Below are positions 1 through 11,885 of a DNA stretch of 64,000 bases, in pieces. Origin of the DNA: Gnetum montanum. Its lineage: Eukaryota > Streptophyta > Gnetopsida > Gnetales > Gnetaceae. The position numbers and the translations under genes were made by a program. The notes under the pieces are model-generated. The model searched no databases and had not been told where the DNA came from. It saw nothing but the letters and a program-made list of their open reading frames with translations. The DNA lies in contig MNCI01025089.1 of the NCBI GenBank assembly GCA_015680685.1, forward strand, positions 1,108,301-1,172,300, read 5' to 3'. Positions within the stretch are counted from its first letter, which is position 1. Every line of letters starts with the position of its first letter.

Positions 1-417
1 TGAATAAAAATTCATTGCTAAATGAATAACATTAATGTAAACTAAATGGAAAAACAATATATATAAATGCATCAGAAAGCAAGTCTCAAGTGTTGCAAGG
101 ATGAATCGAAGAGTTCATCTTTATTACCAACAATGGTGTGTTTAGGTACATCAATGCTTGAATAAAGATTTGTTCACTCTTAGACCTCCTACTGTGGGCA
201 TTTGGAAAATATTCTAACTCTTAAATGAAAAAACTACAAGAGTTTTGCTACTTGACTACCAAAACTACTCTCAATCGTGTGCCTGGGGGCTATATTTATA
301 GACCTAGGAGTAACCCTATGATATCAAATGTACGATATCGCACCTTGTGTCGCGATATTGCATACCTGATATTATGGCTACTCTGATACCAAAGCGTATA
401 AAAACCACAATTCATCA
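1..417 (-). repeat. Partial Athila-like LTR (3' LTR of a minus-strand element)
   Basis: This stretch aligns by eye with the LTRs at 6046-6829 and 11023-11885. Shared landmarks are the 'gttcatctttatt' block near 112, the 'gaataaagat' block near 160, 'ctcctactgtgggca' near 187, a minus-strand TATA box (CTATAAATA) at 293-301 and the terminal CATCA at 413-417. The start of the LTR lies outside the window. A C-rich tract follows at once, which is the polypurine tract on the minus strand, so this is the 3' LTR of an element lying to its right. Its U3 holds several GATATC-type palindromes at 316-390. Confidence 0.75.
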
Positions 418-1300
418 TACCCCCACGATTAAATGAAAACTCAACCTTGAGTACAGAAAAAGAGGAACAAGTTCTTTACACAATATATTAGGAGGTGTGG
501 ACTATTCAGTTGTCACACTGAGTGACACAGAGAAAATAGACAAATACAGAAGTGCGCAAGCATACAATATTATAATTATGTACAAAATTGGATGTTCATG
601 ATAACAAGAAAGAACACTGTCAGATCCAATGAACATCTAACCCCTCTTGGCAATAGAAGAATGAGGGAGAGGCAGAAAAGATCCAACGGTCATGGACAAT
701 CTCCTGTGAGTGATGTTGTTGCATCCTCCTTGGTGAAGATAGTCCCACTTCCAATCCATGCTCCCCACTACAATTACAAAAAAATCAAGGATTAATACAC
801 AAAGTGTAACATATAACGGTTGAATACCTTATCTCATTAGTGATTTTATCTAGCCAAGTTGTGATTGTAATAGATTGATTGCTTGACAATGTTAGTGGGA
901 AGACTCACAAATGGGTTAAGTGAGAGAAGTAGTCCATAAAATTCAGAAAAATCTTAACACAAGGAATACTAAAAAGAGGGTATAAAAATTCACAACAATA
1001 AAAAGGAGGAATTCACTAAAAATAGTTGTGAAGGTGTGCATAATTGGATGACATTGATGGGGTAAATAAATAAAAAAATTCGATTGTAATACTGTCTAAG
1101 GGTAAAAAACTTAACTTAACCTAACCAAAAGGTATGCAAGTGAATCCTCCCCAAAGCAGGCATAGGCCTTTTATGCCCTTGCATAACTTGAGACCAAGGA
1201 GTCCATGGGCATCATGGATGATTAATGGCTATGGAAATTTAAGTACAAAAAACCCAGAAGTAACTAACTGAGAAACTTGACACATCAAACCAGAACATTG
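418..1300 (-). mobile_element. Internal 3' tail of an Athila-like element
   Basis: The sequence begins with the minus-strand polypurine tract and continues with blocks seen in the same place in the 5.84 kb element after 6830 and in the relic after 33670: 'aaatgaaaactcaacctt', 'ttctttacac', and a 'gttcatgataacaagaa' block near 593. No gag or pol domain is recognisable here. The small open frame at 592-795 on the plus strand lies antisense to the element and resembles nothing I know. Where the element ends on the right is unclear because similarity fades near 1300. Confidence 0.5.
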
Positions 1301-4050
1301 AATCAAAACATGAAACCAGTAGTGAGGTGAGGCATGAAAAGCATAGATGGATCAGAGAGAGAATGGAATGGAGTTCCTAATTATGGTCACATGAAGTCCC
1401 TTGTGGAGTTTTTGATTAAATGACTCAACAGGATACATCCTCATTCTAGACCAAAACCAACCACTTTTAGCGACTTCGAATCGACATTCTAAGACTAGTC
1501 CATCCCTTGAGACACAAGAATGCTTCCACGAAATAACCACCACTCCAAATTGGAGAGAAACTAGGAAGTAGGAAAGGGCCTTAGTTAGAGGTGAGAAGAC
1601 AAGTTCCATAACTAGTTCTTGTAGCCATTTTATTTTGTCTAAGGGGTGTGCTTTGAATTCCTATGTTTTTTCTGGAGTAATCTCGATCTTTATTGCCAAT
1701 CATGTGCATGTCCAAGTACATCACACTCGAACAAACATTTCATAGAATTACAAGTATCACACTATGGGCATGCACTTGGGAAAAGAATTGAACCAATGTG
1801 ATAGTAGTATCACACTATTTGTAGTATGATGGATAACATAGGAATTTGATGTGCACTATATTGGGGAACATGTTACACAAGTGGAACAAATGGCAATGAC
1901 ACTTGCACTGATTGAGTTTGTGGAATATATGGTATTGGTTGAAAAAGGTTTAACATTAAAATGGAATTTAAAAGATGGAATCAAGAATTGATAGCATTGA
2001 TGTTCAAAAAGAGATACTATGTGGGTGACATATTAGTTGCTAATAGGATTATGATGGTGGGGTTAATTAAAGTGGGAAGTGAGATAGAAATGTTTTATAA
2101 TTTAGAAATTGAAAAAGGGTTTAAGGAGCTGACAAGGTTCATGCAATATGTGATGGGGTTGTTTAATGGATAAAAAGGATCTACAAGAAGAGTAACATGA
2201 GGAGGCTCTTCCTCATTGTCATCATGAACACTAATATCTTCACTTTACTCACTCTTCCCATGATAGAATTGATAATCCTAGTTGCTAACATTGATGTTGG
2301 GGTTTCCAATGAGATGTTCCCCAATGCCACTTATCATGACATGGATTTGATCCCCAATAAATAAATATTCTACCAACATGGCTTGCATAGACTAGGTAAG
2401 CTCAATATTATGGTTTAGGTTGGGCAAGAAAGGGCCCAAACCATTGACCACCTTGTATTCATCAATTCTTCTTAACTCGTTCTCAAGTAGTGTGTAGCCA
2501 TGCTACATCATGGGTAACTTAAGTACCTGAGATTTCTGCATTTCCATCAGCATACAAATCTAAGAGCCGTGGGATAAGTAACATTCTTGCCCTACCATTG
2601 TATCTTGTACATACTTAGAAAAGAAAACAAGTATCAAATGCAAATGAAAATTGGAAATAAAACTAACATTCAAACTAAGAAAAATTCTAAGTGTTGGAAA
2701 GGATCTATAGGCTACTATGTGCTTCAATTTACAACACTAGAAATCCTATTGGCCATTCTTCTAGTGCCAAAAATGTTCTTGTAGAAATGCTCTTTCTAGT
2801 ACTACAAGGACACCTCCATAAACTAAGTGCTGAGATACTTAGCACATGGTCATAAATGGTCTTTGGGTTGATTTAATCCTTGATAAATCAATAATTATAA
2901 AATGAAGGGGTACAAATTATCCAATCAAATATGGACTTAGCTTACTATATGTGAACTAGGAGTAGTAGGGAGTGATGAAAAAGGGAGGTTTTTTAATGTT
3001 AAAAAGATTAAGTGTAGATTATTGGAAAATAAAATCAATGTAAAATGAGTTGTAAATGTTGAAATAAAAGTGATGTGTAAAATAGCTAAGTGTAAAATGA
3101 ACTCTTTAGTTTTGATGTGGAAGTTTTGATGTTGAAAATAGCAAAGTGTAAGACATTGAAAATTAGTTATGTATAAAACATACATTGAAAACCCTATAAT
3201 TTTGACGTGAGGAGAAATAACATGATAAGAGAATAAATTAACCAAGTGTAGTGTGTGTAAGCAAGTGCAAAATAGAGAGATTGTGTTGATGTGGGAAAAG
3301 ATCCCAGATGCAAATGCTATATTAATTAAAAAATGAAGAAAAAGTAGAATGTTCACCTCCTATGGAGGGCCAAACCATATATCGATATGAGAAGAGAAAA
3401 TACCAAAGTGATAGAGGAGTAAAACTAATAAAAAGAGCTTAGATCTCAAGAAAAATATAGATTAAAAGAGAAAAATAGAACCTCTAAAGGGCTAGATGGA
3501 TGATGAAAAAATTGTTGACATAGTCTAGAGCTAATTCAATCAAGGTTTCCATCATTGACACAATGGCTAAAAAAATGATGTAAATGTTTGAAATTTCTAA
3601 CTCTAGAAGCACTACAGAAGCCTAAGAAATTTATCTATGGAAGTAACAACAAAAATGCAAGAAGATGTTAAGGATGATAGAGAAGTACACAAGGGTTGCG
3701 ATGGTGGTAGGTAGTTAAGCTTTTGGTCTTACTTTGTTGTTGGGTGCAAAAAAGATCTGTGTTACATGCAAAGAGATATACCTCTCTATATTTTCCATTC
3801 CAAGAAGCCAAATTTGCAAAAAATACACCTCCAAAATTTGGATGCTTCACCTCATTTATAGGCTTGGAGTCATCCCAAATAAGAAAATTGTTGAAATTTG
3901 AAATGCCTTGAATTGTGCAAGAATGGAAAAATTGGAAAAATGGGTAAACAAGTAGATCATGAAAAAACAAAAAATTGCCAAAATGGGAGAACATGCAGAT
4001 CATGTGGGAAATGAAAAATTACCAAAATGAAAAATGCATATATAATAAGG
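1301..4050. other. Unassigned AT-rich DNA
   Basis: I recognise no gene or repeat end here. Two minus-strand open frames (1352-1609 and 2937-3356) have no family motif; the second is low-complexity, rich in H, L, F and T, as expected from reversing AT-rich DNA. The block near 3920-4030 resembles 14090-14160 (both contain repeated 'aaaattgccaaaatg'-like words), so it is probably old dispersed repeat. Confidence 0.4.
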
Positions 4051-4080
4051 ATGTTGGTGGTCACTTTGGACCACCAACAT
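4051..4080. repeat. Perfect 12-bp-stem hairpin
   Basis: ATGTTGGTGGTC at 4051-4062 is followed after a 6-base loop by its exact reverse complement at 4069-4080. It is GC-richer than its surroundings. It could be the remains of a small inverted-repeat element or a structured end of an old transposon. Confidence 0.6.
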
Positions 4081-5280
4081 TATCCTCTTCCTAGTCATGA
4101 AAAATCAGAAGGAGAAGGTTTCTTTCAAACTCAAGTTTAGGTGTTTGCTAGTTTTTGGAAACGCAAAGGCCCAGATACCTCAAAATAAACTCAGTGGTTG
4201 TAGAGAAAAATATGTGTATTTGTTGTAAAATTTTAAAAGAGGCTGGTATAAAGTATTGAAAAGAAAATTCATTATTATGAGAAAAATTCAACTATCCTTT
4301 CCTCAAATTATACATGATTAAAAAATTCCTACTACATCAAAGTTACTTAATCTATATAGTTCTGATTGTATGTTACTTCAACAACTAATCTTTCATGAAA
4401 TTACTAATTACAATTCCAAAAAATTTATTTCTAATTTTTCCTAGAGAGAAAATTCCACAAGAAAAATAAAAATAAAGCTAGATTCAATATATTAAAAAAA
4501 ATAAGAAAAATAGTAGAATTGTATAAAACCTTAAAAATTAAAATGTGATATCATGGACATGAGAAAACACTTTGAAAGCTAAAGCTATTTCAAGTCAAAC
4601 CACAATATCAAAAATTGTCAACCCTCTAAACTCAAACAAGCAATTTTAGGAATGATACTACTATTAACATGCTTAAATGATGTTTAGGAAAATCCAAAGC
4701 TATTACATGGTTAGATGATAAATGCCAAAAATAGAGCTATCAAAGTAATTTAAATCGTTTCAAGATTGAGATGTCAAGCACAATGCTAATTAACCATTAC
4801 CTAAGCAGTTAAGACATAGCAGAAAGAAAATGTTAACTCATAGGATAGAAGCAAAGCAACTGAATTAATTCTAATGTTAGAATGCCATTGAACAAGAAAT
4901 CACTTCTCCTTTTTTAGTATGTTCTTTCCCCCCTTCTTTATAATATGCTTTGGATTTTTATAGTAGCCTATGGCAATTACAACTATTATGGAAACTAAAA
5001 GTTTAGTTACAATCATTATAGAGATTAAGAGTTATAGCTACCACAAGTCCAACATACATAGGGTGTTGGGTATATTTTCTTCTTATTTTGAGATTTACAA
5101 CTGATAATTGTATCATCTCAAGAGAGTCTTGGTTCATTGTATTTAGTTTTGAAGCCCCTAAGCTGATAATTGCTAAGCTAACTTTGCATGCCAATAGGCC
5201 TTTTTATGATTTGATTCATTGCACTAAGCTCCATTTGTTTTCCCATAATGGATTTAATTATGGAATTTGTTAGCTTTATT
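4081..5280. other. Unassigned AT-rich DNA
   Basis: Nothing is recognisable on either strand. The short overlapping open frames near 5003-5273 carry no motif and are not supported as genes. Confidence 0.4.
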
Positions 5281-6040
5281 GAAATAGATTTCATGCTAAT
5301 TTGAATTCAAGCACTTTCCTTAAGGATTTTAGCCATAATCTTGGTGAGCTAACTCAAACAGGTCCTATTTGAATGTGTATGTAATAGCTTTCAGTTAACT
5401 CTTCAATTCCCACTTCTTCTTCTTCTTTTTTATAGTTTTTTTATACTTTCTATCTTTTATTCAACCTTATGCTAGCATTATCTGTAGAGCCTTTTTATTC
5501 TATTAATGGGGCTATTTTTGGACTTGTAACAAGGAGAAGCTAATATGGCATAATCATTATGGAGATTCTTTATAGAGCTAATGTTTCATTCTATTAGCTG
5601 TGCTCCATCTTGCTAAGCTGGATTAAGATGAAACTCACATAGGTATGAAATATAACCCTTTTTGGGTTCAAAATAATCTCTAACATAAAAAGAGTTATTT
5701 GAGAGCTTTTTATATGATACGACGTTAGCTATGTAGATTGGCTCTACGAGCTAACATGGTAGGGTACTAACATGATAGAGGTATTTTTGAGCTCTATGAT
5801 AAGGTTCTATGAGTTAAGATGGCCTGATGCTGATGTGGCACTATGCACTCATAACTGAGTAGTCTTGCTTTATAAACTAGTTCTACAACTTGATGTAATA
5901 GGTGTTTATGTGGTTGAGCCATCTTGTAGAATAGAATTTTAGCTTGACAAAGTTCCTCCACATGTTGATGTTATAGAAAGCTGATGTGGTAGAGCTCTTT
6001 CATAAATCTCAATTCAAGCTCTATGAACTAGTGTTACAAG
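5281..6040 (-). repeat. Degenerate ~90 bp satellite, left part
   Basis: From about 5400 the sequence repeatedly uses variants of 'gctctatgagctaac', 'atggtagag' and 'gctgatgtggcac'. These are the reverse complement of the ~90 bp unit seen at 18840-20250. The copies are too diverged for exact unit boundaries. The array continues after the inserted retrotransposon at 11891, so 5281-6040 and 11891-13300 were one block before that insertion. Confidence 0.6.
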
Positions 6041-6045
6041 TTAAC
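6041..6045. repeat. Target-site duplication (left), TTAAC
   Basis: TTAAC directly precedes the TG of the left LTR and is repeated directly after the CA of the right LTR at 11886-11890. Five base pairs is the usual length for LTR retrotransposons. Confidence 0.85.
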
Positions 6046-6829
6046 TGATGAGTGGCGAGGTACCCCTACACTCAACCATACGAATACGAGCGTTACACGT
6101 GCGATCTGGTCAAACTCCGCAGACTAAGTGCCTACACACCTTATGGAACACTTAAGGTTAATTGTTCATTGTCTTCCCAGACTTACTTCTATTTTTCACA
6201 GTTGTATGGTTAAGTAAGTCTGAGGTATGTGATTTTTATATCTTTTATATTTTTATCGCCTATGCAAATGAGGAAAAGGGTGAAGAGACTAAGTAACTAG
6301 CTTTAACTAACTAAGTTCTAATGCCTAGCATCAGTATCCATTCCCTCTTGTCGTTCACACCCTCAACCAATGCAACCTTCTCGAATTACCAAACTCTATT
6401 CGTTACTAGGATTACCAAGCATAATGCACATGCTTGAAGTGGTTTTACTGAATTCACTTAACTAGGAGTGCTGATAGTTGAGAAAGATTAATTAACTAAT
6501 AAAGCATTTAAAAAATTAATAATAATTAAAGTCCTAATTAGCTTAGTCCATGCATTGCAAGGTTTATCCAAAAGTTCATCTTTATTTCCGTACACAAACT
6601 TGTGCTCAGGTACAATATTTGCTTGAATAAAGATCCGTTCAATTTGGGACTCCTACTGCGAGCACATGGAAATTACTCTAACTCTGGAATGGAAAAACTG
6701 CAAGAGTTTGGCTAAGGTCTAGATCTAGATGTTGAAACAAGGGAGAGCCACCTCTTATTTATAGAAATGATGGCGGACTGCAATATCTTGTACATGATAT
6801 CATGACCCATGTGATATCGCGTCCCATCA
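6046..6829 (-). repeat. 3' LTR of the 5.84 kb element
   Basis: This 784 bp LTR matches 11023-11885 along its length, with scattered substitutions. It is 79 bp shorter, mainly because the palindromic GATATC array near its right end has fewer units (6779-6822). A minus-strand TATA box (CTATAAATA) lies at 6756-6764. Confidence 0.85.
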
Positions 6830-6840
6830 TACCCCCATGA
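6830..6840 (-). other. Polypurine tract
   Basis: Read on the minus strand the sequence is TCATGGGGGTA, abutting the 3' LTR. The same C-rich word follows the LTR ends at 418 and 33671. It is the expected plus-strand priming site for reverse transcription. Confidence 0.65.
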
Positions 6841-7527
6841 CTAAATAAAAACTCATCCTCAAGTTTCTTACAAAATATTGGGAAGGTATGGCATTATTGA
6901 GTTGAATGGAACTAATGGTGAATGGGACAACATGTGAACAGATCATCATTACGAAACATGACAAAACTGGTATTCACGACAACAAGAGTGAATGATTTAT
7001 ACATTTGACATCAGGTATTATTTGGCAGTTGAAAGAGAAGAGAGAAGAAAACATCCAAGCACCCAAAAGAATGGCCAACACAAATGCATCAAGTCCCCTT
7101 GAAGTCACACCCTATTCAATCCTTTAGTCCTTCCTTAGTTTGAGAAATGCCCAGTCACTGATTCATTGATAGTTCTTATTTAGAAAGGGACTGTACATTT
7201 CCAAGCTAAGAGAGACCATAGAAATTTGTGGATGTATGGATGAAATGGACTCATTGCCTGTCATATCAAAAGAACCATACCTTAGTATCAACATTTTAAC
7301 TTAAAGGTAAAAACCAAACATTAGCAATCAATAGAGTACAGTTCATACTACCATCCATGGAGCACTTATTAAGTGACAAACTTAACAAAATAAAATAAAA
7401 TAGACAGACACGCAAATAAATGGAAAAGCATGAATGATGTTGTAAAAAAACAAGAAGAGTTAAAGAAATTGTAAAACAAAAATGTGTAAAACAAAAACTT
7501 AAAAAGGGAATTGAGCGCCTCAATTGA
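6841..7527 (-). other. Noncoding 3' region of the 5.84 kb element
   Basis: In an autonomous Athila element the long pol region and an env-position ORF would lie between protease and polypurine tract. Here there are only about 1 kb of AT-rich sequence and no recognisable domain. The open frame at 7296-7553 is leucine- and phenylalanine-rich low-complexity sequence with no motif. I infer an internal deletion of pol. Confidence 0.55.
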
Positions 7528-7859
7528 TTAGAATAGGTGGCCATCTTCCCCATGACTGAATTGAAAGGGAGAGATCCAAAATAATGAGTGTTTGTTTGAA
7601 TTTCTTAGAAGTGCCCAACTTCTCCCAATTGATGTTGGAAGTTGGCAACGCTCATATTCCAATGTATCTATGCTCTCATTTTGGGTGTGATTTGTTCCCC
7701 CACTTTGTTCCATGCATGTTGGCGAGTTGCTCCTTTGATTATCTGTCAACCATTGGGTGTCCTCTTGTTTTGTGGTTGCTACATACAAGCACTTTTGTAT
7801 GTTGACTTCTTGGGCACACCAGTTGCATGTAGGAAATGCTGAGCATTCCTGTATGTCAT

Positions 7860-8330
7860 CACCCTTTGAGTCATTGTATGTGATGCATGGAACCTTCTTC
7901 TTCTTGATCTTTCCATAATTTTTTTCCTTAGATATCTCCAGGGAAAGATCGTGGATTCCTAAGCACATGTCTATTGTGCTCAGCCATGCCCTTCCCATTA
8001 TTATCATGAATTCCCGTTTGTCATTGTTTACATGGATCACTAGAAAATTAGTTGGGTATGACCAACCACACATAGTGGTAACAATGTCCTCAACCTATTC
8101 CAAAGGAACAGTGATGGACTATTTAGCCAGCTCTACTTGAATATTTCTCTTCTTGAGTGAAGGCAAGTTCCAGGCTTTATACATTTCTCGTGAGATTAAG
8201 TTGACTCCGGAACCTCAGTTAAGAAGAGCCTTATGAGGTTCATTCCTAGCAACTTGGAGATAAATTAGGGGGCTTCTATGATTAGAGAATTTCCTGGGAA
8301 GGTGGCCTACCTTGATCCAGTCAGTAACGG
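7860..8330 (-). pseudogene. Retropepsin-like protease of the Athila-like element, inactive
   Basis: Reading leftwards from about 8330, the minus-strand translation shows the retropepsin layout. A region matching the family motif LLD[ST]G is followed by 'GVNLISREMYKAWNLP', then by 'GRAWLSTID' near 7970, which corresponds to the conserved ILGRPWL block. At the active site the Asp is replaced by Asn and the next codon is a stop, so the enzyme cannot work. The open part runs from 8073 down to 7528, and its C-terminal portion has no counterpart that I know. Its homologue at 30197-30640 keeps the Asp-Ser but has Ser for Gly. Confidence 0.7.
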
Positions 8331-8928
8331 TATGTGTTAACATAATCGTATGCATTGAGCTCTGTTGTTGGTTTGAAGGGAGCTTCGAAGCCTTATTTGT
8401 TGGAGGAGCATGTACAGACTCAACCGCTTATGGTTGTGAGAGATTGTTTGGGCTTTTGGTTTTGAAGAAAGTTCTTCTTTTTATGTAGTTATTAGAACCA
8501 GCAATGGGTTGACGGTTTACAACTCTCGTAGCATTATGTTGCTTCGGTTGAGTGGGAAGTTCCCCTTGCATCGTTAGAGCGGGTGGCAGTGGAACTATCA
8601 ACGTAAGAGATGCAGATGGATTCGAAGGATGGTATGCATGTGGTATGTCTCCCAGAGGAGAAGGAGACCTAAAATACTTCTGAACTTGGTAGTGATGTCG
8701 TGGGGTTACATGACCCATAGAGTCACTGGGAGAAACTAGCTACTGCACGTAATAGCCATACGGGTCTGGTTACCGGTAAGGGTATTGTTGCCTAGATGGT
8801 GGCATCCCCCATGACTGTGGGTATTGCCACTACTAGTGTTGCCTGATGGGTTGTGATAGAGTTCCACTTGGATAATATGTTAATGGTTGGTGGAACTACC
8901 ATGGGTTACCTTGGCGATAAGGTAACCT

Positions 8929-10879
8929 TCAGGGTGCCTGCCGTTTGTTAAGTCTTGGGTTGAGTGCATACATCCCAGACTCTTGCAAATGTGAGATTAT
9001 TGGGCAACATGCCTTAGGATGGTCATATTGGCAGATCTCACATCCACCATCATTGTCAGTGTCAAAATCCACAACCTCATCAGTGATAGTCATTTTTCCC
9101 TTACCCTTGTTATGTGCATGGTCTGAATCTCTCTGCTTTTTCTTATCATGGTCACTACTTCGCTCCTTAGACTCCTCTACGATTTTCAAAAAAATTTCAA
9201 ACCTACTATCTAAGGAGTCCTACATTTGATCTACCTTGGCTAACACTTCGGTTGTTAGCTTTTGAAGTAGTAAGGTTTTTCTATTCACCAACTCTTCAAG
9301 TGATGACTCATCCTCTTCCTCATAGAATCTTACTTCCTTCTTTCAGAGGGAAGAATCGCGATTATACTCTTCCATGATTTCTCTTTTCCATAGCTCCCCT
9401 TCTTCTTTAGCTACTTGCTCCAATAATCTATGACCTTTGTGAGACCTAAGTTCAAATAATCTCCCTTGGGCATATGTCCCAAGGGTTCTCATGGTTTCAT
9501 GTTTTAGCCCATCTACGAGGTGGCAGAGTTGATCTCGTTGAGCGTAACCAGGACAACGATGTAGCAATGCGTAATATCAGCCCATGGGAGCATCCAAGGG
9601 TTTGTGATTACCTTGCTTCCATCCTTGGATATGCTTACGTAAGTTGGACACTCTGGAGTACATTTGGTATTTATCGTTAAACAATTCTAGCATTGTACTC
9701 CACCTCCTAATGGTTTCCAGCTCAAAGAGCGATACCAACCTTCCGCTTCTTTTATGGGTGTCCTTGGAAACAACTTTAACTCTACCACTCATTTTAAATA
9801 TTCTGCAAGGCATAGGCATCATGGAATTCCTGTAAGTGATTTTACAGATCAACATTGTATCCCCTCTCAAACTATGGGATATTATTCATGTCTAGTCTCT
9901 TCATCTAGCTATCTTTTTGGTGCATTGTACGTATTCTAACGGCCTCCATAATATCTAACATACTCTAGGTTGCTAGTAGGCGCTCATCATGGTCATCTCT
10001 CTCATGACATTTGTGATTCCTACGTGGTTCCCTACTTTCCCTTCTTTCATGCCTTGACTCTCTAGAATGCCCTCATCCTTGTTCTCGACTCTCTCATCAA
10101 GGGTTCTCATTTTGCTTATCCTTACCCTTTTCCTCATAGTTGTGCTCTTTGTGACTACGTCCTGATGTGGAAGGAGAGGGTGAATGATGTGATGAAGGGG
10201 AAGATGAAAGAGAACCATTGCCATGATGATGTTTCCTACCTTCTCTTCGGTGGCTATGGCCCCGATCTTGATGATGATCAGACTACCCATCCTTATCATT
10301 TATTTGTATTCCCTCATTTAACACTTGGTGTTCATGGGCATCAGAACTAGGGTTGTGTATCATGGAGTGAAGGTTCTGATACACGACCTCCTCACTCTTG
10401 TTATGAGGGGGAACATCATTTTGTGGAGAACCTATTGAGATAGGTTCACTACCCTTAACTTCTCTTATGACAGGTAAAGTGTTGCAGGGTTCTTTACCCT
10501 TCAAGGATGTGTGATAACTCTCTTGTCGTGAGTTCCTTAGAAATTGCGCTACTGTGGGATGGTAATCCCTTATGTCATAATCTTTTGCAACGTATTTAGC
10601 ATATAATTCCTTCATGCCTATTTGTGCAAGAGCATGAAGGAGTATGTTAGGGACTGCCTGATCTGGGGGTAACACTATGTTACCTTGTAGGTCTCTCCAG
10701 TGCAATTGTTCATCCTGATGGAGGATAAAAGTAAAATCAGGTATATACTCATCGTGATGAGTATATACTACCCGATACTATTGAGGAATTGGTGGTTTTG
10801 GGTTATGTATGTTATGCCACCAACTGTCTCTTGTGTGATCCCTAGGTGGTGAAGTGCTTTTATGAGAAGAAGAAGACAT
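8929..10879 (-). pseudogene. gag of the Athila-like element, stop-interrupted
   Basis: The likely start is ATG at 10879, 144 bp inside the 5' LTR boundary, giving an N-terminus beginning MSSSSHKSTSPP. The first 140 or so residues are readable with one stop; the open block 10283-10705 includes 'DYHPTVAQFLRNSRQ'. Further blocks lie at 9577-9870, 9343-9567 and 8929-9189, separated by stops and frame changes. The last block ends in a zinc knuckle (CEICQYDHPKACC), a typical retroviral-type nucleocapsid RNA-binding motif of form CX2CX3HX3-4C, preceded by a basic stretch. Gag would form the virus-like particle in the cytoplasm. The position between primer site and protease supports the assignment; exact boundaries between blocks are uncertain. 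Confidence 0.7.
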
Positions 10880-11002
10880 TTTTATTTTGTCAGTGTGTTA
10901 TTGATCATTGTTCAAATTTTCTTCTGTAATCCTAAGGGTTCATTTAAGCTTCCCAAAGATGTGGATGATTCCCTATGTTCTACTTAGCGCACAAACAACT
11001 TA

Positions 11003-11022
11003 GTCCCTAGCAACGATGCCAA
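11003..11022 (-). other. Primer binding site, tRNA-Asp type, decayed
   Basis: Directly inside the 5' LTR the minus strand reads TTGGCATCGTTGCTAGGG. The classic Athila-type site complementary to tRNA-Asp is TGGCGCCGTTGCCGGGG (from memory of the family). Most of the differences are C-to-T or G-to-A transitions, as expected from decay of methylated CpG. Confidence 0.65.
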
Positions 11023-11557
11023 TGATGAGTGGTGAGGTACCCCTACACTCAACCATACGAATACGAGCATTACACACGCGATCTGGTCGAACTCCACAGA
11101 CTAAGTGCCTACACGCCTTATGGAACACTTAAGGTTAATTGTTCATTGTCTTCCCAAACTTACTTGTATTTGTCACAGTTGTATGATTAAGTAAGTCTGA
11201 GGTATGTGATTTTTATATCTTTTATGTTTTTATAGTCTATGCTAATGAGGAAAAGGGTGAAGATACTAAGTAACTAACTTTAACTAACTAAGTTCTAATG
11301 CCTAGCATCAGTATCCGTTCCCACTTACTGTTCACACCCTGAACCAATGCAACCTTTTTGGATTACCAAACACTATTCATTACTAAGATTACCAAGCGTA
11401 ACGCACGTGCTCAAAGCGGTTGTACTGAATGCACTTAACTAGGAGTGTTGATGGTTGAGAAAGATTAATTAACTAATAAAGCATATAAACAATTAACAAT
11501 AATTAAAGTCCTACTCAGCTTAGTCCATGCATTACAAGGTTTATCCAAAAGTTCATC

Positions 11558-11563
11558 TTTATT
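11558..11563 (-). promoter_or_regulatory. AATAAA polyadenylation signal in LTR
   Basis: The minus strand reads GGAAATAAAGATG. The same word lies at the matching place in the other LTR copies (for example near 6576 and 112). Its distance downstream of the TATA box fits an R region between them. Confidence 0.5.
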
Positions 11564-11732
11564 TCCGTACACAAACTTGTGCTCAGGTACAATATTTGCT
11601 CAAATAAAGATCCATTCACATTGGGACTCCTACTGTGGGCCTATGGAAATTACTCTAACTCTAGAATGGAAAAACTGCAAGAGTTTGGCTAAGGTCTAGA
11701 ACTAGATGGTGAAACAAGGGAGAGCTGCCTCT

Positions 11733-11741
11733 TATTTATAG
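11733..11741 (-). promoter_or_regulatory. LTR TATA box
   Basis: CTATAAATA on the minus strand. It is conserved at the matching position in all four LTR copies of the family seen here (293-301, 6756-6764, 11733-11741, 33540-33548), which supports a real core promoter. Confidence 0.65.
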
Positions 11742-11758
11742 AAATGTCTACTGACTTC

Positions 11759-11878
11759 AATATCACATACGCGATATTGTAGGAAACGCTACGATATCGT
11801 GTATACGATATCGTGTAACTGATATTATGGCAGATGCAATATCATGCACGCGATATCGTGGCCCATGCAATATCACGT
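11759..11878. repeat. Array of CGATATCG-type palindromes in U3
   Basis: About eight copies of a GATATC/CAATATC core, several extended to ACGATATCGT, occur within 120 bp at roughly 15-20 bp spacing. The partner LTR has about three copies. Being at the start of U3 on the coding strand, they sit where enhancers usually lie. Confidence 0.7.
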
Positions 11879-11885
11879 CCCATCA

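Larger units (their letters stand above)
11023..11885 (-). repeat. 5' LTR of the 5.84 kb element
   Basis: This 863 bp LTR carries the element's promoter. On the minus strand it has a U3 with a palindrome array (11759-11878), a TATA box (11733-11741) and an AATAAA signal at 11558-11563, about 175 bp downstream. The CATCA end abuts the TTAAC target duplication. Confidence 0.85.

Noticed and set aside
2937-3356. 139-codon minus-strand frame
   Set aside because: Low-complexity H/L/F/T composition typical of AT-rich DNA; no start context, motif or homologous repeat copy.
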